A stretch of DNA of 64,000 nt from Marchantia polymorpha subsp. ruderalis (taxonomy: Eukaryota > Streptophyta > Marchantiopsida > Marchantiales > Marchantiaceae): NCBI GenBank assembly GCA_037833965.1, contig AP031357.1, positions 17,132,001-17,196,000 of the forward strand, written 5' to 3'. The stretch's first letter is position 1. Every line of letters starts with the position of its first letter. Positions 47,446 to 59,599 of the stretch are shown here, one piece after another. Under the pieces are notes generated by a model, which saw only the letters and a program-made list of their open reading frames with translations, did not search any database and was not told the DNA's origin. A program made the position numbers and the translations under genes.

Positions 47446-47480
47446 TTGATGAGACCCACCACGTTTCATTTTATGTGATA
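47446..47480. repeat. Single end of a GATGGGACCCATC repeat family
   Basis: TTGATGAGACCCACC followed by GTTTCATTTTAT and GATAGGACC matches, with changes, the inverted ends of the element at 58978-59547. A related end lies at 33139-33174 (TTGATGAGACCCAACG, GTTTTATTTTAACGATGG). Both are preceded by GG(G)A(G/A)ACTCAAA, so more than the tip is shared. Confidence 0.45.
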
Positions 47481-47499
47481 GGACCACATTTGACGGAAA

Positions 47500-50400
47500 T
47501 GCATGTCGCTCCTCCCTGAAGAACTCAGGAATCCTTTCCTCTCGACGGGGTCCACTTCCAGCGACGAGACTTCCACACTTTCGCTTTATCAGACTGGCAA
47601 ATGATTCTTGGATCTACTCGCTGAACGTAACCTGGCCGCTTTCCAGATGCGCTTAGACTTCCAGAAAGTGTCGGCTTCCATGAGACTGCAGCGGGAATCG
47701 AGAAAGACAGTCCATAGCAAGCTGATCAGATGCATGTTCAACCAAGCATGATCGACTTTGACGTCCTGATCGGGAGACTCCTCCGCCAATGTCACAGACA
47801 ATTTAGTACAGCCCGTTCTAATGCTTCGAATGGAGATCCGCCACTTGTTAAAACTAACTCCAATGATTGAGCCCCTTCACTAGGAGACGTACCTTGTTAC
47901 AACGTTGATGCATATCAGTTCACAAGTTTGAGGATTGAAACCACTACGGGCCAAGATATGGCAGCGCATCCTTTATAGTTTGTTTCGATTAAGACCATTC
48001 AAATGTAACAAGAATGATAAGCTGTTGTAGAACCTTCTCGCAGAACTTGGAGCTTATATTTGATGTATTTATGAACTATTAAAATGTTTTTGCTCTTGTT
48101 GAAGCTCACTTGCTAAATTGACTCTATTGTGATATATATATATATATATATATCTGTGTGTGTGTGTCATGTGGTATCGGTTCTGGTAAAAAATGGGAGT
48201 AAAGACTAAGGAACAAGTTGTGTCAAAGAATGGCATACATACTTGAATAAGATGGTCTTGATAAACCCATTTCCAAGATGCCACCAAGTAATCATCGCAT
48301 TGCATAAATGTTGGTCATGCAAAAGATATTAATGAGAATGAATCCTTTGAGTTGAAATTTGAAGAGAAATATCGGCTAATCATGAATATTGAGTTCAAAA
48401 TGGCTTCAGGATCATCAAAAAGTGGGCATTAAAACTCGTGAGTTTCACTCGAACGTGGAGAGTCGGCAAGGTGGACAGCTCATAATAACTCATGAGCACT
48501 ACTTTGGATCTCACAGGAGGGAAAACAGGCTTGCTAGAACCTCAAGCTTCATAAAAAGCTAATGGGCTTTGGAGCGTGAGGGTGATAGAACCGAACCGTA
48601 GGATGGAGTCGGACAGAGCTGGAAAGATAGACACTTAGAATGATCGTCAGATGAAGATGGGTAGTAACAAAAAACAGCGAGCAGGCTCTACAAAGGATCT
48701 CTCAGCAAACCGTCCTAATTATAAAGTACCCAGATCTGGAACAAACATGAACAAACATTAAATCATGGCACCTTTGATTAAAGATGTGAGCATACTAATT
48801 CTCTAATGGGTGGGTGAGTTCAGCGTGCTTCCCTCTGATGATTACGGACAACTGGCACATAGATTAAGGAGGACATGTCACGATTACCTAAGGTTCTCGT
48901 GAGAGTACTGCTAAAGTCTTGAGTGACAAAAGTCAACTACAAGCACATTCTAGCGTGGTCCACAAGTCTTGGCCACTGAAGATGATACAAGAGCTTTGAC
49001 TTGGACATGGAAGAAAATCGTTCTCTTTTGAAGTGCCATCCATGCAAATGCAGAATCTGATTAAAGCATGACCTTTGCACGCTTAAGGATTATCGTCATC
49101 ATCGTCCTGGCCCTGGATTGCAGACGTTGTCATTCACGATCAGTGAACTCTGGTATACTTAAGATATCTACACCTGTTTTTCAACCCAGAGAACAACACT
49201 TTCTTCATTAGCTTCAACGTTTACATCCTTTGCCACTTACCTGTGTCGTTCAAAATTTTACAACTCCAGATATAATGTATCAACTCCGTAGAAGTAAACC
49301 TTGAGCTTTTCGAGTTATTATGGGGTTCTTAGAATAATGCACTCAACTCGCTTACAATGCTCTATAACTCACATACAGCTAAAACAACTATGCCTTCAGC
49401 TTCTGTAGACGGCTCAATCGTAACCATACAGCTGCAAAATCCTTGTCTCTCTCTAATCAGAAGAAGTACGAAGTGATATAGCAAAATTTCTAGGAAGAAC
49501 TCATCAAGTTGTAGATAGATGAAACCAAAAGTGTAACATGGGGTAGACCCCAAATATGAGCCTTTCTCTTTTCCAGGATTGCACATGAACTTACAAATTT
49601 GGCACGGCATTATAATCTCACTTTGTAGGACTAAATTAACGGCATCTCATTATGCACACAAATCGAAGACATAGATTAAGGGCTCCTAGAGGTGATATCA
49701 CTGTGTGCTCCTTTGGAACATCGGAACTTCCAAGTTCATTTTCCAAGAAGCGAAATTTATTTCCGCACATTGCGGGGATAAATGTTGGAATCAATAACGG
49801 GGACACCAAACAGTTGGTCAGTCAGGTTTGAGACCTTTTGTCTTCAACAGTAGCTTGCTTTCCAAAATGGAGAACGAAAGTTTGCATTCTGCCCTTCAGC
49901 TCACACCGCAACCAGAGTCGACATCTCAGCAACAGAGTACGATTCCCTCCTCTGAGCACAGTACAGCAATTGCATAGATTTTGCAATTCGAGCTTGCTGA
50001 CCTTCATATCTCTTCAACATTACTTTGTAGTTCTACAACTTGGCAATCTGTTCTCATATCTTGATGCTCAATTCAAGCTCAATGTACTTGCAGATGTAAT
50101 CAAATTCCCATCCAGAATCATGTAACCCTGCAGGTTAATGAACTTTGCTTCCAAGAGAAGAGGAAGGAAAGAAGTCTCATTGGCGTAGATTAGCCTTTCA
50201 GAGGAGACAATGTTAGGAAGAAAAGGAAGCCCCGCCAAAAAATCTTTGCACACGTCAAGCCGATGAATCCAAGCGGGGAGTTGATAAGGAAAATATCCAT
50301 GACCGTAGACCACCTACTTCGTTCATGCGTGCCCAGGGAGGCGTAAAGAAAGCATTCGATCCTCAAAGTGAAGTGAAGGCTCAGCCACTTCAACTTTCAC

Positions 50401-51211
50401 TGCCCATTCTCGGAACCCAGCAGGGCATTTGGAAGATCCAATGTTGTGGTCTGAACGATATTATCTGAGCTGATGCTAATCAGAGGCCAATAGCTGGTTT
50501 AAGGTTGGGGAGCCAATACGTGATTTCATCCATTGTCTGGCGTCGATCCAAACATTGCGAAGTTGCAACTCTCTAGGTGAATTTCCTGTTGAGCCCTGAC
50601 CTACCGACAGAAATGGCAACCGTTCACTGAATTCACGCTGGAGTCCGCTGATGTTATCAGATGCGGACACAACCCCGTGCACTTGGAGCATCTCAACAGA
50701 GACCGCAAACCAAGCTATGCCACGTTCTGTAGCTGTAACTATTCCTATGAACCATTAAGTTTAAGCTTTCCTTGCCACTGAAGTCAACGAAGTCGATAAA
50801 CAAGAAGCACAAGACATCTGCGTACGGAACATAGAAGTTGCACCAGAAAAGAGATCTGCGCTCACTGCTGCCGTCATCAGGACCACCACCATCCTCTTTA
50901 GAGACCCTTCAATCCATCCATTCATAAGACGCAGGACCATTCTCTCTCTCTCTCTCCAGGATATAGAACTCAAACGCACTCTGGTACGAGTCTTCTCTTC
51001 GGTCGACACCGCGTCCGGAGAGCAAGCCAGGAGATGTGCATCGGCAGGTCTTTTCCCGAATTGGAGGAGCTCGAAGTCAGAGGAGACGGCGGGCTGGTCA
51101 TTTAGCGATCTAGTCGTCCGAGTTTAGATGATGAGGATCAGTGTGGACCGGCTGAACTTTTGGGAGTCACGTAGTTCTCAGCGTCGTTCACTTCTGGGCT
51201 AGCTAGCTATC
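47500..51211. other. Spacer with a dinucleotide microsatellite
   Basis: No recognisable intact gene. An (AT)n run at 48132-48153 passes into (TG)n at 48154-48167. Minus-strand frames at 50068-50313 and 50476-50691 contain leucine-rich stretches such as QLPAWIHRLDV and ELQLRNVWIDA, which could be remains of an LRR gene, but I could not build a consistent reading. Confidence 0.4.
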
Positions 51212-51284
51212 TCGCAATTCCACGATGCATGGAGATTGAGGAGTACATGGATTTTTAGATTTCTCTGGAGGTGGACACCATGCA
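51212..51284 (+). pseudogene. Orphan copy of the LRR gene 5' leader
   Basis: TCGCAATTCCACGATGCATG, GAGATTGAG and GTACATGGA, then CTGGAGGTGGACACCATGCA match the leader and start codon of the receptor-like gene at 53493-53573. After the ATG at 51280 the reading hits TAG within eleven codons, and no signal peptide follows. Confidence 0.7.
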
Positions 51285-53492
51285 TTCTCGGTGCGAGGCA
51301 GTAGACGCGTAGATCAGGTGGGGAGTATGGCGGTGTGAGTTTGTGTGGAGGCGTTCGGAGGTCAGGGCAAATTGTCGTAAGGAATTTTCTGACAAATTTT
51401 GCCGAGAAGAAGCAGAAGACGACGACCGTATGCAGCTTGGTTTTTGTGTAGGACGAGAGCTGAGGGAGGGAGCGCTCGGTGAGACGGAGGGAAGTGGCTG
51501 CGAGTAGGAAGCATAGGAATGCTTGCGCTCGGAAAGTTCTGGAGGAGGAGCTTCAGCATGTTGGGACCGAGGCAGTGGTGTAGAACTGGCATGATTTGAA
51601 GGCAGGGAAATGCAGGTTACGCGAGTTTCGCTTGCAGGTTGCACTGTCTGGCGTACAGGAAACCACATGTTTACTCCCCAAGTCGCTGTACTTAATCGTG
51701 GAGTATTTTGGTTTGATTACTTAGAAAGATGACCCCTGAGCTTAACAAGGAGGAAGGCGTCTTGGCTATACATAAAAGCTACCGGTGAGTAGCGTCTGAA
51801 GACCCCCTCTGCTTGTTCAGTCTGATCTCGGAGCGAAATTCTTCTGTCACTTGTCAAGAACGACCGACTGCCATCCGCATTACTCGGAAAATATCCAGAA
51901 CTTCCAGGCAATTGGTAGCGCACATTCTCTGTGGGCTTAGGGTGGTCGCTCACTGAGGGTCAGATGACGGACTGTGACAGCATTGGGTCCTTTGGGGCAT
52001 TGGTAGCTTCAGGTACAGAGGTATGAAAGAAGTTGAACAGTAGTGGACATATCATGGACGGACAGGACGATGAGATTTGAGGATCAGGAGGTTGCTAGCA
52101 GGTAGGAATATAAGGAGACAGGAGCGCAAAGGAGATGTCAGCGACAGTGACTCCAGCCCCTTATGAGCGTCCGCGGGGGCATGGATCAAATCTGGTGCGC
52201 TTGTCGATCCTGTTTCGCTCATGTTATGTCAGTTTGCGTACTCAAGCCGTTTTCGAGCTTCTGAGGACAATTTTCATGGTCGAGTGTGACGAGAACACTA
52301 ACTATGGCCGAGAAGGAAACAGTCACTGTCTCCGATGTTAGATTGGCGAGAGAAGATCGGCCGTTCTTTAGTTAGTCAGTTAAACTTTTAGCGATCTTTA
52401 AATACAAGATCGATATTGAAGGGTGAGTGATTACATCACTTCTCACCCAAGTTTTGAATGGAGTTGTAGAGGACTACTACCAAAATCCGCCCGTCTACTT
52501 GGCTCTCATCCCGTCCATTGATCCATCGCGTCTGGTTATAATTTAATCTCGTCGTTAGGCCATGGTCAATGGTTTAGGCCCGATGGACATCTTTACTGCA
52601 ACTTCTGGTTGTTCTATGTTTGAAGAGCTCCAGATCTCCTTCATTGATTGCCAAGTACCGTCAACCTCCATCGCAGTATTTTCTAAGTTTGTGGCATTTG
52701 AATGTGAATTGGACTTTGCAGGTTTTCAAAAGCGGCCCACTTTTTATATCGTCCAAAGGTACACTCTTGTGTTTTTGAGTAATTATTGATTCAGCCAGTT
52801 GTTTGCAGTCCATGGAATTTGAAATATGCAAGTTCCGCTTGCGGATATATAGAGTCAAATTGGGAACGTTTGGGAGTAAATTTCCCCTCTGTGATGTCAC
52901 CGACCGAGAAGGCCAGGGCCACGGATGTGATACGCTGTTGGCAAATAAACTGAGGCTTTGCAAAATTTAACTCCGTTTTTTCAAATTTCAGTGGCAATGC
53001 CATTGTTATGATGCCTCGAATCACACGATGCGAAAGAGATACCTATAATTTGGCAGTAGATGAGACACATGGTGTATGGATCTATCTTGGCGAAGGCCTC
53101 TACATGTCTTGGAATAGTACATTGTCTCAGAAAGCGCACCGTTGTGTCCTAGCCCCTGACTTTCTATAGTGGAACCGAATCAAGTATTCCAGATCTTCCT
53201 TGTGTGGGGTGGATGTAGTTGCTCATTTGTGGGTGACTGATGTTTATTGTATCGTTGCTGATCTGGCCCTTCTCCAGACGCCTTCATTTGATGTCATAAA
53301 GTCCTATGTGACTCCAGATCACTGAGTTGAAGGAAATCAACTTTCCTTAAGATACCTTTTCTTTCGGCTTTTCAGCTCGGTGGTTTTCTATGATTACATC
53401 AATGAGGTTCTTCGCGAAACTGGCCAGGACATTCATTATGCTTTCAGGATCACTCATAAAGAAAAACAGAAGATAGTTGCTTGATTAATAAT
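51285..53492. other. Spacer between the orphan leader and the receptor gene
   Basis: The open frames 51255-51668 and 51717-51953 (minus) and 52135-52341 and 52562-52789 (plus) show no known motif. Promoter elements of the receptor gene are expected near 53400, but none could be named. Confidence 0.4.
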
Positions 53493-53567
53493 TCGCAATT
53501 CCACGATGCATGGAGATTGAGAAGTACATGGAGAATTGAGTTTTATATTTATCTGGAGGTGGACACC

Positions 53568-56500
53568 ATGCACTTACTCAGAAGATCTACAGGTCGGGCA
53601 TCGGTCGTTTCCTCTCCTGATCTGCCCGCTCTCCGCGAACGCTTCAGTATGCTGGTGATTCTGGTGCTATATTGCCTCCAGCTCGGTGCTTGCGCCGTTG
53701 GTCAGGAGGATACCACCTTCGGCGAAATAAGCAGAATCGAGACTCTTGATGAGACTCTCCAGGATCCAGATTTCGATGTATGTGCAGAATCGGCCGGGAA
53801 AAAGCATGGCAGCATCAACATCAAGAGTGGACTTCCTCTGGCTTCCTCCGTCGAAGCGCATATGGGCCAGAAACAAGCACACGGCGGTCCCAGGAGCCAG
53901 CGAGAGCTGCAGCAGTTTAGACTTCAGGACCAAACCGTCGACACTTCATTAACGACTTGTCATGAGCCTCACCATCGTTCTCTGGAGGAATCTACACACT
54001 CCCGAAGAACATCTCGCACTTTGCTCCAAGACAGCTTCGGGTCAGTGACATTTAGCAGCAAGCTATCATCTCATAGAGACGTGCGCAATTTTGCACCTGT
54101 AGCTTGCGTCCTTCGTCTGTGCATGTGCACAGCAATGCACAAGCATGAGTAAAATTAATCTCTAACGCCAAAAGAGTCCACTGTGTTGACACTGTCCCAG
54201 GGAGGCCGATGCGCTCCTGCAATTCAAGGCCGAAATCAAAATGAACACGAACAACGCTTTGGATGGATGGACAACGGGCAATCGCTCCACCTACTGCTCG
54301 TGGACGAGGGTCATCTGCGACGATGAGCTGCACGTGATCTCCCTCAACTTCTCCGGGCTGAAATTGAACGGCACTTTGGGTCCTTCGTTGGGCAAGCTCG
54401 AATACCTCGAGCACCTCGATCTGAGCCACAATTTCCTGTTGAGCGAACTTCCCGTGGAATGGGGCCAGCTGCAGAGGCTGCAGACCTTGGACGTCCACGA
54501 CAACTTTCTCTTCGGTGGAGTTCCTGCAGAGTACGGCAACATGTCAAGGTTACGAGTTCTCAACATCAGAGTGCAGGGCTTGTTCTTCAATGGATCCATT
54601 CCGGATGAGCTGGGTCTGCTCTCTGAGCTCGAGGTTCTGGACCTGGGGTCGAACAAGATGAGAGGCCCCATTCCCAAGTCCATCGCCAACTGCACGAAAC
54701 TGCGACACTTGGATTTCAGCCGCAACAACAATCTGACGGGTCCCATTCCGAGAGAGTACGGCCAGCTCGTCAATCTGGAGTATCTGGATTTCCAGCGGAA
54801 TTTATTCACAGGCTCCATCCCATCCGAGCTGGGCAACCTTACCAAGATATTGTTCCTGGACTTGGGAAACAACGCCCTGGAGGGAGAGTTCCCCATGGAG
54901 CTGGCGTCGCTGTCGGAGCTCGATTGGCTGAACGTGGGGACCAACTTCCTGAATGGGAGTTTTCTAACAGTGGAATCCACTTCATGGAGTCGGCTCGAAA
55001 AGCTCTTCATCGACGGGAACAAATTTCGTGGCGGCTTCCCCAGAGCTGTGTTAGCCATGACGGCGCTGAAGAGGTTCTACATGTTCAACAACGAGTTCAA
55101 CGGCAGCCTGCCCGAGACCTTGGGGCAGCTGGTCAACCTCCAAGAGTTCAGCTTCCGCAGCAATCAACTGGACGGGAAATTGCCCGACAGCCTCAACAAC
55201 TGCACGCAGCTCACTATGCTGGACGCGTCGAGCAACAGGCTCACGGGCATGCTGGAATGGGGCCGGCTGCAGAGGCTGCAGACCTTGAACCTCCACAATA
55301 ACTTTCTCGATGGGTTCATTCCGGAGGAGCTGGGTCTGCTCTCTGAGCTCGAGGTTCTGGACTTGGGGTTGAACAAGATGATGGGTTCCATTCCCAAGTC
55401 CATCGCCAACTGCACGAAACTGCGACACTTGGATTTCAGCCGCAACAGCTTTCTGACAGGTTCCATTCCGAGAGAGTACGGCCAGCTCGTCAATCTGGAG
55501 TATCTGGATTTCCAGGGGAATTTATTCACAGGCTCCATCCCATCCGAGCTGGGCAACCTTACCAAGATACTGTTCCTGGACTTGGGAGGCAATGCCCTGG
55601 AGGGAGAGTTCCCCGTGGAGCTGGCGTCGCTGTCGGAGCTCAATTGGCTGAACGTGGGGACCAACTTCCTGAATGGTAGTTTTCTGACAGTGGAATCCAC
55701 TTCATGGAGTCGGCTCGAAAAGCTCTTCATCGACGGAAACAAATTCCGTGGCGGCTTCCCCAGAGCTGTGTTAGCCGTGACGACGCTGAAGAGTTTCTAC
55801 ATGTTCAACAACGAGTTCAACGGTAGCCTGCCTGAGAACTTGGGGCAACTGGTCAACCTCCAAGAGTTCAGCTTCCGCAGCAATCAACTGGACGGGAAAT
55901 TGCCCGACAGCCTCAACAACTGCACCCAGCTCACTATGCTGGACGCGTCGAGCAACAGGCTCACGGGCATGCTGGAATGGGGCCGGCTGCAGAGGCTGCA
56001 GACCTTGAACCTCCACAACAACTTTCTCCATGGGTCCATTCCGAAGAAGCTGGGTCTGCTCTCTGAGCTCGAGGTTCTGGACCTGGGGTCGAACAAGATG
56101 ATAGGCTCCATTCCCAAGTCCATCGCCAATTGCACGAAGCTGCGGTACTTGGATTTCAGCCGCAACAACTTTCTGACGGGTTCCATTCCGAGAGAGTACG
56201 GCCAGCTCGTCAATCTAGAGTATCTGAACTTCCTTACCAATTATTTAACAGGCTCCATCCCATCGGAGCTCGGTAACCTGACGAAGATCAAGTCCTTGGA
56301 CTTGGGAATGAATGCCTTGGAGGGAGAGTTTCCCGTGGAGCTGGCGTCGCTGTCGGAGCTAAATTGCCTGAACTTGGGGACCAACTTCCTGAATGGTAGT
56401 TTTCTGACAGTGGAATCCACTTCATGGAGTCAGCTCGAAAGACTCTTCATTGACGGGAACAACTTTCGTGGCGGCTTTCCCAGAGCTGTGACGGCCATGA

Positions 56501-58410
56501 CGGCGCTGAAGAGGTTCTACATGTTCAACAACGAGTTCACCGGCAGCCTGCCTGAGAACCTGGGGCAGATGGCCAACCTCCGAGAGTTCAGCTTCCGCAG
56601 CAACCAGCTGGACGGAGAATTGCCCGACAGCCTCAACAACTGCACGCAGCTCACTATGCTGGACGCAGGGAGCAACAAGCTCACGGGCACGCTCGACCCG
56701 CTCAGAAACCTGTCGCTGCTCTTGCACATAAACCTCGGCAGTAGCTACAGGTCGAAGACCATCACGTATGAGAACCTCCGAGGCCACATATCGGATCTCT
56801 TCTTCAATTCCTTCACGGGCACCCTCACTGACGACCTCATCCTCCAGTGGCCGATGCTGCAGCGCCTGTATCTCGACACCAATGCCTTCACCGGCCCTAT
56901 CCCCAAAGCGCTAGGCAATCTGTCCCACCTCAAGGACTTGCTCCTGAACGACAACGACTTTCGAGGCTCCATTCCCGCCGAGCTCGGCAAGCTGTCGAAC
57001 TTGACGATCCTCTTCCTGCAGAACAACAAGCTGTCTGGGCCCATACCCACGAGCTTGGCCGACCTGAAGAGCATCCAACAGATCAATCTGAGCAACAATT
57101 CTCTGACAGGAGGGATTCCCCCGGAGTTCGGAGGTCTGGTGAATTTGATGTACTTGCGCCTGCATGTCAACGCGCTGACGGGCCGAATTCCTCCAGAGCT
57201 GGGGCAACTGCAGAATATGGTGTATCTCATCCTCAACAGCAACAACCTCACGGGAACCATTCCCGCGTCTCTGGCGAACTGCAGCTCCCTGAGAAACATC
57301 AGGCTGAGCAACAACAAGCTCACGGGCACGGTGACTCAGATTCACTTCTTGCAGCTGCGATCCCTCGAGAGCTTCTCTGTCAACGGGAACCAGCTGGGCG
57401 GAGGGTTTCCCGTCAGCGTGTACAACTGCACGGATCTGAAGCTCTTGGACTTGAGCAACAATGGATTCTCAGGGGAGCTCCCCGACAACTACGAGTACTC
57501 TCAGCCAGTGTTGCGAGATTTGCGAGTTTTGGGTCTATCATCCAACAAATTCGGCGGCAGCGTGCCCGGCTGGATCTGGAAGCTTCCGGAGCTGCAAGTG
57601 CTCGACTTGTCGCACAACTCGTTCACGGGAGTGTGGCCGACCAATCTCTCGGGCTTGGAAGGCTTTAGTCGCCTCGAAGCGACACCAGACGACGCCGGGG
57701 TAAGCAGCAGTGTCAACAACAACGATAACCCCACGCAGGTCGAGGGGGAGGGGAGAAAATTGTTCGAGCAAATCTCCATTCAGGCCAAAGGTCTGCGACT
57801 CGTGTACGAGTACGTCCTCGAGACTTTGATCTCCATTGACCTATCATACAACCAGCTCTCAGGGAGGCTCCCGTACGCGCTTGAAGCGCTGCGCGGGTTG
57901 ACGTACTTGAATCTGGCGCACAATAATTTCTCGGGCGAAATCCCTCAGGTGTTCGGAAATCTGTTGCTTTTGCAGTCGCTGGATTTGTCGGCCAACAATC
58001 TCACGGGGAAGATTCCTGCGGTGCTGACGAGGCCCAGCTTTGGCTATCTGAACCTCTCCTACAACTTCCTCGAGGGCGAGATCCCCACGGGGAATGCTTT
58101 CTCCACGAGGTACGACATTTCGTCCTTCAAGCCCGGGAACGATCAGCTCTGCGGGGCTCCGCTCGAGACCACTTGTGTGGCGCAAGACAGCAACGCAAGC
58201 GGAAGCTCGGCCACACTCGGGGCTCCGTCGTCCGAGCTCCTGGATGGAACATTCTGGCTGGCCTTCGGGATCGGAACGGCGATCGGGGTCGTGATTGTGT
58301 TGGGAACGCTGAGCACAATCCCCTTCACACGACACTGGCTGCTGCATCCGCAGGATTCCGCTCGCCGTTTCCAAGACGGTAGATACGGAGTGTTCAACGA
58401 ACCGACATAG
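53568..58410 (+). CDS. LRR receptor-like protein without kinase, two exons, about 1560 aa
   Basis: Exon 1 is 53568-54040 (donor TTCGG|GTCAGT), exon 2 54201-58410 (acceptor GTCCCAG|G); the join restores the LRR N-cap reading GEADALLQFKAEIK. A hydrophobic signal segment lies at 28-45 (MLVILVLYCLQLGACAVG), so 53649 is an alternative start. About 110 residues of unassigned, Ser/Arg/His-containing sequence precede the cap, with C190-S-W-x4-C197. The ectodomain is a long plant-type LRR array (L-x-x-N-x-L-x-G-x-I-P), including three near-identical 240-residue blocks. An island-like gap (about 1310-1360, ending AKGLRLVYEYV) is followed by four LRRs, the cap NDQLCGAPLETTC, one membrane helix (about 1508-1530) and a ~25-residue tail with no kinase. 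Such proteins sit in the plasma membrane, sense extracellular ligands in defence or development, and signal through partner kinases. Ligand and partner are unknown. Confidence 0.88.
54463..56700 (+). repeat. Three tandem ~240-residue LRR cassettes (720-bp period)
   Basis: The sequence GGCCGGCTGCAGAGGCTGCA begins at 55261 and again at 55981, exactly 720 bp apart; a related start (GGCCAGCTGCAGAGG) is at 54463. Unit 1 is longer by 78 bp near its start (LRR around SRLRVLNIRVQGLF). Each unit runs through GLLSELEVLDLG, PKSIANCTKLR, REYGQLVNLEYL, ASLSEL, FLTVESTSWS, RSNQLDG and LNNCTQLTMLDA. Units 1 and 2 are almost identical at the DNA level; unit 3 differs more and ends where CTCGACCCGCTC begins (about 56691). 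Confidence 0.92.
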
Positions 58411-58449
58411 ACCGAATCATTCAGCAGCTGACTGCTCGCTTTGCATCCA

Positions 58450-58469
58450 GCTGGACCCCGGGGTCCAGC
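58450..58469. repeat. 20-bp palindrome in the 3' UTR of the receptor gene
   Basis: GCTGGACCCCGGGGTCCAGC is a perfect palindrome about 40 bp after the stop. One mismatch (A58449/C58470) separates it from two further pairs. In the truncated copy the same element is perfect over 28 bp. It could fold as a strong hairpin in the transcript. Confidence 0.75.
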
Positions 58470-58490
58470 CGGGGCTTACGAGACTTCATG

Positions 58491-58593
58491 CTAGAAAACC
58501 CCGACCGTATGCCCATCTGACCGTGAAGAACTCACCCGCCGATCGCGCACACTCTAGAAGCCGTCGGATGGTATACGGTCGGGGTTGTTCTAG
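58491..58593. mobile_element. 103-bp MITE-like foldback insertion in the receptor 3' UTR
   Basis: CTAGAAAACCCCGACCGTAT (58491-58510) is the inverted match of 58573-58593 apart from one base of length and one change. The duplicated 3' UTR at about 47220-47245 lacks this block and has other short sequence there, so it was gained in this copy or lost in the other. CTAG at both ends may be a target duplication. Confidence 0.6.
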
Positions 58594-58977
58594 TCCGCCA
58601 TACACATGTGCTACTGCTGCTGGGCCTCTAGGTAGCACAGCGTTGTCTGCACGGAGTTATTCCAATTGGACTGTGTAAAGTAGAGCCCTCGGAAGGCCAG
58701 ATTCCACGCCGATTCATGATTCTAGGATTTCATACTCCCCTCGGAAGATTTTGTCTCCACGTTGGAGAAGAGTCAATGTAATATACAAACTCGGAGCTTT
58801 GACTAGATGCCACGTTCCGTTTGTTTGAGATATCCCCTGTAAATACATTTAGTATATAGGTTCTATAGAGTATTCATACTTAAACATTGTATAGATTATT
58901 GTTTGTTTATATGTTCATAAACTTTATTTTTTTAGTAAATTATAAATATCATGGTTTCTTTTAAAAGATATGTGTTT

Positions 58978-59547
58978 GATGGGACCCATCAAATTTCGTT
59001 TTATCCGATGGTATGTTATGCCATCGATTAATTCTAGTAAATATTCTAATATGAATATGTTTTTGAGACTAAATTCAACCACGAGGAAACAGCAGAGTGA
59101 AAATTTTGACGGGGTATCGGAACACAAAATGGCACGACCCCAATGCCAATCTCTCTCACTTCCCCATGATCGAACCAAACTATACCAATCCAATCGAGGC
59201 TGCCCCCTTCACTAGTTAGATGCGCCAATCTTTGCACGTGCTTCAAGAACGCGACTGAGGGATTCTCTTTTCGAACTCATGACACCACTCTCTGCTCCGA
59301 GCTTAGAAGTACCCAAGCCGCGCTGGACGTAAATTCATCAATGTCAGATTCGCGCCGTGGAAATAGGTGCAATGAACCTATCTCAGAATGCCTCCGCCCG
59401 ATTTCCACGCTGATAGAAAGAGAAGACAACAAACCCTTGGGGACCCCATAACAAATACAAGGCAGCACCGTCTATTCACATTAGAACAATCTGACGTGTG
59501 ACGTCGTTGGGTCCCATCGGGTAAAACAAAATTTGATGGGTCCCATC
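58978..59547. mobile_element. 570-bp non-autonomous element with 34-bp inverted ends
   Basis: The left end 58978-59011 (starts GATGGGACCCATCAAATTT) and right end 59514-59547 are inverted copies with two differences in 34. The tip itself is near-palindromic. The inside codes no recognised transposase. A further tip-like palindrome, CTTGATGGGATCCTATCAAG, follows at about 59555, and single ends of the family occur near 33139 and 47446. No clear target duplication was seen. Confidence 0.65.
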
Positions 59548-59599
59548 AGTCAAATATGTTCTTGATGGGATCCTATCAAGCAAATATCTCTTTCTTCTA

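Noticed and set aside
54291-58397. Several long minus-strand frames across the LRR gene
   Set aside because: Antisense shadows of the repeated LRR codons; they recur with the 720-bp period of the sense gene.
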